This document shows, piece by piece, positions 58,864 through 64,000 of a DNA stretch of 64,000 bases (positions are counted from its first letter, which is position 1; each line of letters begins with the position of its first letter). The stretch covers positions 744,001 to 808,000 of the forward strand of contig NZ_CP098415.1 in the NCBI RefSeq assembly GCF_023702125.1, in the 5' to 3' direction. A program made the translations under genes and the position numbers. A model generated the notes under the pieces. The model ran no database searches. It was given only the letters and a program-made list of their open reading frames with translations, and had not been told where the DNA came from. Origin of the DNA: Halorubrum hochsteinianum. GTDB lineage: Archaea > Halobacteriota > Halobacteria > Halobacteriales > Haloferacaceae.

Positions 58864-61800
58864 CGGTGGAGTCGCCTTCGCTGTCACCTTCGCTGTCGCC
58901 TTCACTGTCACCAGAGGAGTCGCCTTCACTGTCACCAGAGGAGTCGCCTTCGCTGTCACCACTAGAGTCACCAGAGGAGTCGTCTCCGCTGGAGTCACCG
59001 CTGGCCTCGATGGTCAGCGTGCCAGTGGCCTCGTCGTCGTCGGTCGCGACGCCGTGCGTGTAATCGCCGGCTTCGAGACCGGACGTGTCGGCAGTGAACT
59101 CGACGGTGGTACTGTTACCGTCCGCGAGCGTCACTTCCTGACTGTCGAGCTCGTCGCCGTCAAGCGTGAGCGCGACATCCTGAGTGGCCTCCTGACCGCC
59201 GGTGTTCTCGATCGTCGCGGAGACGTCAACCGAGTCACCAGCCGTCGCGGTGGCTTCCTCAGGGTTCAGGTCCGAGACCTCGAAGGTCGCGGGGTCCTGC
59301 GTAGCCTCGACAAGGACAGCATCGCTGTCAGCAACGGTGGAGCTGCCGACACGGAAGTTGACGGTCGCTTCGTCGTCGACCTGACCTTCCGTCGTGTCGA
59401 TGGTGGCCTCGAAGGTACCATCCTCGGCGATCTCCAGGTCATCATCCGTCAGGATGAAGCCGGGCGAAACGCCGGACGCGGAACGGAGACGGACGCTGAT
59501 GTCCGTTCCGGGCGCAACGTTCGTCGTGCCCGTGACCGTCGCTTCCTCGCTCACGCCGACTTCAACGTCGCCATCAGCGTTCGTGTTATCGAAGGTCGCA
59601 TCCCGGTCTTCGAGCGTGAAGCTCGCCTCGGTAGAGGCGTCAGATTCAGTGTCGTAGTACGGGAACGCATCGTCCGTGTCACCGACGTTGTACTCGCCAC
59701 CAGCATTGTCGAACTCGTAGCGGTTGTCCTCGTCAGTCACGTACTCGTAGGTGACATCGAAGTCCTCACCGTCGGAGACGCTCTGAGTGAACGAGTCGTC
59801 GTTACTCGTGTCGACCACGACGAAGAACTGACCGTCACCGAAGTAGACGGTTGTCTCGGTGAAGTCGAGCTGCGCCGGTTCCTGATTCGCAGTCGCCGAC
59901 GATGCTTCAACCTCGAAGTTCACGCCCTCGTAGTCGTTCGTGAGGAGCGCGTTGAAGGCGGAGCCCTCAACACCCTCGTCGAGTTCGTTGAGGTCAGCGC
60001 TGCTCTGCTGAGCCACGAACCCTTCGACACCGTCAGCTTCGACCTGAAGGACCATCCGGTCGTCCAGGGCAACGGTGTCGCTCGGGGTCACTTCTTCGAG
60101 CAGTTCGGAGACGTCGTCATCTTCGTCCGTGTCGCCGGACGGCGACGTGTGGACGGTGACACCGTCAATGGTCGGCTCGACGAGGTCGAGCGTCGCAATG
60201 TCGAGCTCGTCGTCAACGGTGAGGTCACCATCTTCGTCAACGGCGAAGACGCCGTCACCGCTAGCGACCATCTCGTATTCACCGGGCTGGGCCGGGCGGA
60301 TCAGCTGGCCCTGGTCAAGCCCGTCCGAACTCGTCCGGAAGTCGTTGAGGTCACTGAAGGTGGAGGAGTCGCCATCCTCATCCTCGTAGGTGGCCCCAGA
60401 CGGGGCGCGCTCGACGATGTCGTCCGCCGAGTAGTATGCGTCACTAGCCTGGTTCGTACCAAGCACACGCGTGTTAACCTCGAAGGTCACTTCGTCGTCA
60501 TCGTCGTCGTCCTCAACGCGGACAACGTCGAAGAAGCCGGCGTCGGAACCGCCGATACCGATGTAGGCCTCACTCGTGTCCTCAAGGTCAACAGTAACGT
60601 TCGTCACGTCACCAGCCGCAGCAGTGGTGATGGAGTCACCGAAGCTGGCTTCGACGTCCTCTTCCTGAACGGTTACCGAAGCAGAGTCGCTTGCTTCGGT
60701 GTCGTAGACCTCCATGTCGAACTGGTAGTCACCAGAGTCGATGGAGGTGTTGCTGAAGTTTGCGATGATCTGGTCGTTGCGGTACCCCTCAACGATGATC
60801 TCGTCGTCTTCAGCGTTCTCGTCAATCTCGACATCGTTCACCGGCGAGTTATCGCCAGCGAACAGCGCTTCGAGGTCCTCGTAGTCGAGGCTGTCAGCGC
60901 TGATGATGACGTTGTAGCTGTTACGCTGCGACTCAGTGGTGATCTCAGCTGCAGTTTCGCCGGTGTCGTAGGAGTCCTCCTCCCACTCAGCGGCGAAGTT
61001 CTGAACAGTCAGCTCGAACGTGTTGTCGCGAGTCTCCGCGAGGTCGCCGCCGCGGAGGAAGTAGTCACCGCTCTCGAGATCCTCGGTGTCGAGGTCAATG
61101 AACCCGTCACCGTCGGACGTGTACTCGGATTCGAACGTGCTCGAGGAGATCTGATCCCCGTCGAACTCGTCAACCGAGCGGAGCGTGTAGTCCGTGTTCT
61201 GTTCGAGGTCAGTCGCGTTGATGTCCTGACCCTGGTAGTAGATTCCCTGAGAGTTGTCGTCAACCTGGAAGGTAACAGAGCCAGAGCCGCCGGTCGAGCC
61301 GACCTCAACAGGCACGTCGAACGTGATGTCGTTACCCTCGGAGTACGAGACAGTAACGGTGTAGTTCGTGCTCTGAGAACTCAGCGGAGCAGTAAGCTGA
61401 TTGTTGAAGTTGTTGAACGTGGCCGTACTGTCAGCAGCGATAGTCTGGCCGCTGGTGTCGCTGCTGGTGGTCGAGCCGAGCGAGACCGAAACGTCAACGC
61501 CAGTCATCTGAGCGCTGTTGGGGCCATTGTTAACCTCAACAACGATGTCGCTGGCACTGACAGATTCGCCGGTGTCGAGTTCACTCGGGAGGTTGTTAGC
61601 CTGCGTGACGTCGCCCACGTTCAGCGTGAGGGCACTGGAACTGATGTCGCCCGAGCTGGTTCCGGTGACGACCTCATCGTTGCTCGAGTTGTACAGGACA
61701 ACTCGGTGGTCGTAGGAACCGGGAGCGAGGTTGCCAATTGCGGAGGACGCACTACTGAACGTTACGTCCTTGGTGTCTCCTTGGGCGAGGTTAGTCCCAC

Positions 61801-62116
61801 TAAAGTCGGCAGTATCGACGGTGGAGAACCCATCGCCAGAGTCAACTTGGAACGCGAAAGAGTCCGCGCTGGGCAGGTTGGTCGCGTTGAGATTCTCGGA
61901 ATCCGTGTTTTCAACCGTAACGTCCGGCGTTACTTCTGTACCTTCTGTGATGGAGGCATCATCACTCGGCGTGTTGTAGGTAATGGTCACGTTCGTACCG
62001 TCCTGAACCGCAGCAGCGGGTGCTGCTGCAAAGCCGGCAGCGAACATGGACACTACCATAACCGCCGCGAAGAAGACCGCGTTGGCCTTCCCGCGATAGT
62101 TTGTGTCGTTTGTCAT
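58778..62116 (-). CDS. S-layer (cell surface) glycoprotein with PGF-CTERM
   Basis: A 1112-residue secreted protein forming the cell surface lattice. Signal peptide: MTNDTNYRGKANAVFFAAVM then a hydrophobic core to AAPAAA. The body is a chain of Ig-like beta domains rich in Asp, Glu, Ser and Thr, with many N-x-S/T sites (for example NVT, NAT, NSS) for N-glycosylation. A CARDB-like domain occupies about 945-1050. A Ser/Asp/Gly/Glu repeat linker (about 1055-1085; repeated GDSEGDS) would be the O-glycosylated stalk. It ends with TPGFGALVALVALIAAALLA-TRRNE, the archaeosortase A signal. GC is lower than in neighbours. A long 5' leader is predicted. Confidence 0.93.
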   Translation of the reverse strand: MTNDTNYRGKANAVFFAAVMVVSMFAAGFAAAPAAAVQDGTNVTITYNTPSDDASITEGTEVTPDVTVENTDSENLNATNLPSADSFAFQVDSGDGFSTVDTADFSGTNLAQGDTKDVTFSSASSAIGNLAPGSYDHRVVLYNSSNDEVVTGTSSGDISSSALTLNVGDVTQANNLPSELDTGESVSASDIVVEVNNGPNSAQMTGVDVSVSLGSTTSSDTSGQTIAADSTATFNNFNNQLTAPLSSQSTNYTVTVSYSEGNDITFDVPVEVGSTGGSGSVTFQVDDNSQGIYYQGQDINATDLEQNTDYTLRSVDEFDGDQISSSTFESEYTSDGDGFIDLDTEDLESGDYFLRGGDLAETRDNTFELTVQNFAAEWEEDSYDTGETAAEITTESQRNSYNVIISADSLDYEDLEALFAGDNSPVNDVEIDENAEDDEIIVEGYRNDQIIANFSNTSIDSGDYQFDMEVYDTEASDSASVTVQEEDVEASFGDSITTAAAGDVTNVTVDLEDTSEAYIGIGGSDAGFFDVVRVEDDDDDDEVTFEVNTRVLGTNQASDAYYSADDIVERAPSGATYEDEDGDSSTFSDLNDFRTSSDGLDQGQLIRPAQPGEYEMVASGDGVFAVDEDGDLTVDDELDIATLDLVEPTIDGVTVHTSPSGDTDEDDDVSELLEEVTPSDTVALDDRMVLQVEADGVEGFVAQQSSADLNELDEGVEGSAFNALLTNDYEGVNFEVEASSATANQEPAQLDFTETTVYFGDGQFFVVVDTSNDDSFTQSVSDGEDFDVTYEYVTDEDNRYEFDNAGGEYNVGDTDDAFPYYDTESDASTEASFTLEDRDATFDNTNADGDVEVGVSEEATVTGTTNVAPGTDISVRLRSASGVSPGFILTDDDLEIAEDGTFEATIDTTEGQVDDEATVNFRVGSSTVADSDAVLVEATQDPATFEVSDLNPEEATATAGDSVDVSATIENTGGQEATQDVALTLDGDELDSQEVTLADGNSTTVEFTADTSGLEAGDYTHGVATDDDEATGTLTIEASGDSSGDDSSGDSSGDSEGDSSGDSEGDSSGDSEGDSEGDSEGDSTDDGTPGFGALVALVALIAAALLATRRNE

Positions 62117-62293
62117 TGTTGTTGTGTTGTGTTCTGCGTCGCGACACCCTGCTTTGCCCCAATCTTGGTCGCCCGTTCGTCATCGACCAACATCGCATCG
62201 AGGGCGCGACCGGACTCGACCGGGAGTACTCGCAATCGGCGTCGCATTATCTGCGTGGGCAGGGGTACTGCGTTTCTAACATTTACTGTCGGG

Positions 62294-62342
62294 TATAAAT
62301 GCTTTGTGTGCCCCCTCGGCGTGTGTGAACGCTACACACGCC
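62294..62342 (-). promoter_or_regulatory. S-layer gene promoter with upstream palindrome
   Basis: The plus strand TATAAA at 62294-62299 is a TATA box for the minus strand, predicting a start near 62268 and a leader of about 150 nt before the ATG at 62116. Upstream on that strand lies GGCGTGTGT-gaacgct-ACACACGCC (62318-62342), 9-bp perfect arms, a likely regulator site. The rest of 62117-62578 shows no gene. Confidence 0.6.
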
Positions 62343-62578
62343 CCGTAGCGAGCGTCAGACGGTCGTTTTCAAAGTTGAGACAAAGAGACGCGCACGGCCA
62401 GTTCACGGTTGGTCGTCGTCGTTCCGTGTGGGCCGTGCGACCGGAACATCTACATACGCGCCAAGACGAACATGAGGCAGGGTTCGGACCCTCTCAGGCG
62501 ACTGGGTGCTGATTTTCAGGGTAGGGACCTGCCCAGTCGTCTGCGTTCCCCGCAGTATCGCGCCCCGAGTAGGGTCAC

Positions 62579-62767
62579 CTACGCGTCCGTATCGTCGAAC
62601 GCGGCCCCAGCTGCCTCACCCCACGAGCTGAAGCGACGCTGGTAGGTCGCGAGTCCGTACTCGCCCTCGCGAGCGACGTTCGGCGCGGCTACAGACTCGG
62701 ATCGAACGCGGTCGGCCGCTGGGACCGGCGTGCGGTTGGCGTCCGTCTGAGCGACTGTGTTCGCCAA
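62579..62767 (-). CDS. Small ORF with a homing-endonuclease-associated-type repeat (remnant)
   Basis: A 62-residue ORF (MANTVAQTDANRTPVPAADR...) whose second half, EYGLATYQRRFSSWGEAAGA, has the Y-x(n)-R-F-x-S-W-x-E-A-x-x-A pattern of the short DNA-binding repeats found with homing endonucleases. Only one repeat remains, so this is likely a decayed piece of a larger protein. Start is uncertain. Confidence 0.45.
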   Translation of the reverse strand: MANTVAQTDANRTPVPAADRVRSESVAAPNVAREGEYGLATYQRRFSSWGEAAGAAFDDTDA

Positions 62768-62773
62768 GTCTCC

Positions 62774-62884
62774 TCGCGTGCGTACGCGAGGACGGGCGCG
62801 ATAGTGCCCTCGCGGGCGACCGGGGGCGGGAGGGGATCGCCAGGTCGTCTGCGGCCGGTTTTCGAGGTGATCGTCGCGCTCGGG
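62774..62884. repeat. 110-bp direct repeat, left copy (TA flank)
   Basis: Begins TCGCGTGCGTACGCGAGGAC, includes GTGCCCTCGCGGGCGACCGG and GGGCGGGAGGGGATCGCC, and ends GATCGTCGCGCTCG. Very similar to 63574-63682 in the same orientation. Contains its own palindrome CCTCGCGT-gcgt-ACGCGAGG, and on the minus strand would form a terminator-like structure after the toxin gene. Confidence 0.82.
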
Positions 62885-62929
62885 AGCTGCGCGAGTACGC
62901 CGGTTCCGGATCGCAGACGACCGGTCAGA

Positions 62930-63217
62930 TTAGTCGTCGTCGGCCGTGTACGCGCCGCTTCGGTGCTCGATACGGTGGACCTCGACGACTGACCCGCGAC
63001 GGTCGAGAACACACGCGAGTCGATACTGCCCGACGCGAAGCTTGGAGAACGGGCCGCCGGTGAGCGGTTCGAGGAACTCGTCCGGGTCGCGCCACTCCGA
63101 TTCGACGACCGAGTCGAGTTTCGACACGATGCGGTCTTGGACGTGCCCGTCGAGCGCGTCGAACTGGTCGGCTGCCCGCGACGTGAACGCCCACGTCCAC
63201 GCGTCCTCACTCCCCAT
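62930..63217 (-). CDS. RelE-type toxin
   Basis: A 95-residue toxin: TWAFTSRAADQFDALDGHVQ, DRIVSKLDSVVESEWRDPDE, PFSKLRVGQYRLACVLDRRG, SVVEVHRIEHRSGAYTADDD. The LRVGQYRL-x-x-x-x-D core fits RelE. Overlaps the antitoxin gene by 11 bp. Confidence 0.9.
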   Translation of the reverse strand: MGSEDAWTWAFTSRAADQFDALDGHVQDRIVSKLDSVVESEWRDPDEFLEPLTGGPFSKLRVGQYRLACVLDRRGSVVEVHRIEHRSGAYTADDD

Positions 63218-63503
63218 CGTCGTCGCGGTCCATACTCGCTACGACGTCCTCGCGCGAGACGAGCGACTCGTCACTGGCCCGGAGTTCGTGCTCGCTCGCC
63301 GCGATCTGTTTCCACCCCTCGCGCGAGAACGCCGGGTGTTTCACCGCGTCGCGGGCAGCGTGTCGCAGGAACTCGCTTCGAGAGTTGAATCCCTGCTCGT
63401 TCCACGTCGCGTCGATGTCGTCGAGGAACGACTTACTGAGCCGGAGGTTTATTTGGACCATCTCGGGGCCGTCACCGCCGTCGGGCGCGTCTGCGTTTGA
63501 CAT
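63207..63503 (-). CDS. Ribbon-helix-helix antitoxin
   Basis: A 98-residue antitoxin. MVQINLRLSKSFLDDIDATW and NEQGFNSRSEFLRHAARDAV form a CopG-type ribbon-helix-helix; the acidic C-terminal tail would neutralise the toxin. The start ATG at 63503 is followed closely upstream by A/T-rich ACGTATATGC, a possible TATA box. Confidence 0.9.
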   Translation of the reverse strand: MSNADAPDGGDGPEMVQINLRLSKSFLDDIDATWNEQGFNSRSEFLRHAARDAVKHPAFSREGWKQIAASEHELRASDESLVSREDVVASMDRDDDGE

Positions 63504-63573
63504 ATACGTTTGGGTAGCAGACGTATATGCTTAAGCGTTGTCAGGGATCGGCGCTCGCAGTTTCTATGCGTCT

Positions 63574-63682
63574 TCGCGTGCGTACGCGAGAACGGGTGCG
63601 AGAGTGCCCTCGCGGGCGACCGGGGGCGGGAGGGGATCGCCCGGTCGTCCGCGACGGTTTTAGAGAGATCGTCGCGCTCGCG
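63574..63682. repeat. 110-bp direct repeat, right copy (TA flank)
   Basis: Counterpart of 62774-62884, about 800 bp away, with roughly nine-tenths identity by eye. It lies just beyond the 3' end of the regulator-like gene that enters from the right edge and before the antitoxin promoter. Confidence 0.82.
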
Positions 63683-63752
63683 AGTCGCATCGATCTCGTG
63701 CGTCCTAACCGCAGGCGTCGCCGCGCGGCGCTGTCGTGCGACGACGGTCGCC

Positions 63753-64000
63753 TCACTCGGCGGCCGCCTCGTCCGCGACGTCGACGAACAGGCCGTCGAC
63801 GATGGTGTCGATCAGCGCGCGGTCGACGCGGGCGGGCTCGGTGGCGGTGCCGGGCTCGCGCACCAGCTCCTGCGAGCGCGTGGTGAATATCAGCGAGGTG
63901 ACCGCGTCCCGGACGAGGTCGGGGTCGTCGAACCGGAACGACGGCTCCTCGACCCATCGGTCGGCGTAGCCCAGCGGCTCGCCCGGCGGGTCGGCCGCGA
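63753..64000 (-). CDS. C-terminal part of a protein, possibly a TetR-type regulator (5' part outside window)
   Basis: An open reading frame of 81 codons runs in from the window edge to TGA at 63753, ending EPARVDRALIDTIVDGLFVD then VADEAAAE. Helical composition and the closing segment resemble the C-terminal dimerisation domain of TetR-family regulators, but without the N-terminal HTH I cannot confirm. Confidence 0.45.
   Translation of the reverse strand, partial: AADPPGEPLGYADRWVEEPSFRFDDPDLVRDAVTSLIFTTRSQELVREPGTATEPARVDRALIDTIVDGLFVDVADEAAAE

Noticed and set aside
1-64000. Replication origin or provirus
   Set aside because: No orc1/cdc6 gene, no origin-type repeats, and no phage structural, packaging or integrase genes were seen.

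Overview
The window reads as chromosomal DNA of a haloarchaeon, most likely Halorubrum or a close relative. Base composition is very GC-rich, predicted proteins are strongly acidic, and secreted proteins carry Tat-type signals. Many genes have a TATA box about 20-28 bp upstream of the ATG, which is typical of leaderless transcripts. The gene set is haloarchaeal: TFB, a SAMP-type ubiquitin-like protein, GatB, NreA, RlmE with a TRAM domain, two bacterio-opsin-activator-era sensor kinases, halocyanin, ADP-forming acetyl-CoA synthetase, and a PGF-CTERM S-layer glycoprotein.

Layout. 1-2.5 kb: end of a peptide ABC transporter operon. 2.7-8.9 kb: a PRTase-like regulator beside an NCS2 nucleobase permease, then glycerate kinase, an ornithine-cyclodeaminase-family dehydrogenase and dihydrofolate reductase. 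8.9-11.4 kb: a soluble chemotaxis transducer fused to a UgpB-like solute-binding domain. 11.6-25 kb: translation and nucleotide housekeeping genes (rlmE, gatB, pyrE, tRNA-Ser, glyS), a SAMP-GNAT pair and a large multi-sensor kinase. 25-28.8 kb: small-molecule enzymes. 28.9-32 kb: an IS6-type element, a CHAT-protease-like gene with an AT-rich 3' end, and a convergent 43-residue secreted or membrane peptide. 32-44.5 kb: regulators, pyrophosphatase, RNase HI, a fragment resembling RNase P RNA, a degenerate double cupredoxin, a TFB without zinc-ribbon cysteines, NreA, and an aldehyde oxidoreductase-family protein without its Fe-S cysteines. 44.7-55.6 kb: a second copy of the IS element, then lipid/membrane proteins, the Acd/Pta-like pair and sensor/regulator genes.

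55.6-63.7 kb is an accessory region of toxin-antitoxin (TA) genes around the S-layer gene: a Doc-type module, a RelBE-type module, a TumE/TumA-type module and an RHH/RelE-type module. Each sits just past the 3' end of a co-oriented gene and is bracketed by direct repeats. These repeats are duplicated copies of a coding 3' end (PNPOx-like gene), of the S-layer 3' end plus terminator, or of a terminator-like 110-bp segment. This repeated arrangement is the most striking feature of the window and suggests a common route for acquiring TA cassettes at gene ends.

A second notable feature is a pair of intergenic elements about 245 bp long (14.3 and 43.2 kb, opposite orientation). They share a three-hairpin architecture in which base changes between copies preserve pairing, so they look like a structured RNA or hairpin-dependent mobile element. 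All functional assignments are from reading sequence only; no searches were run.
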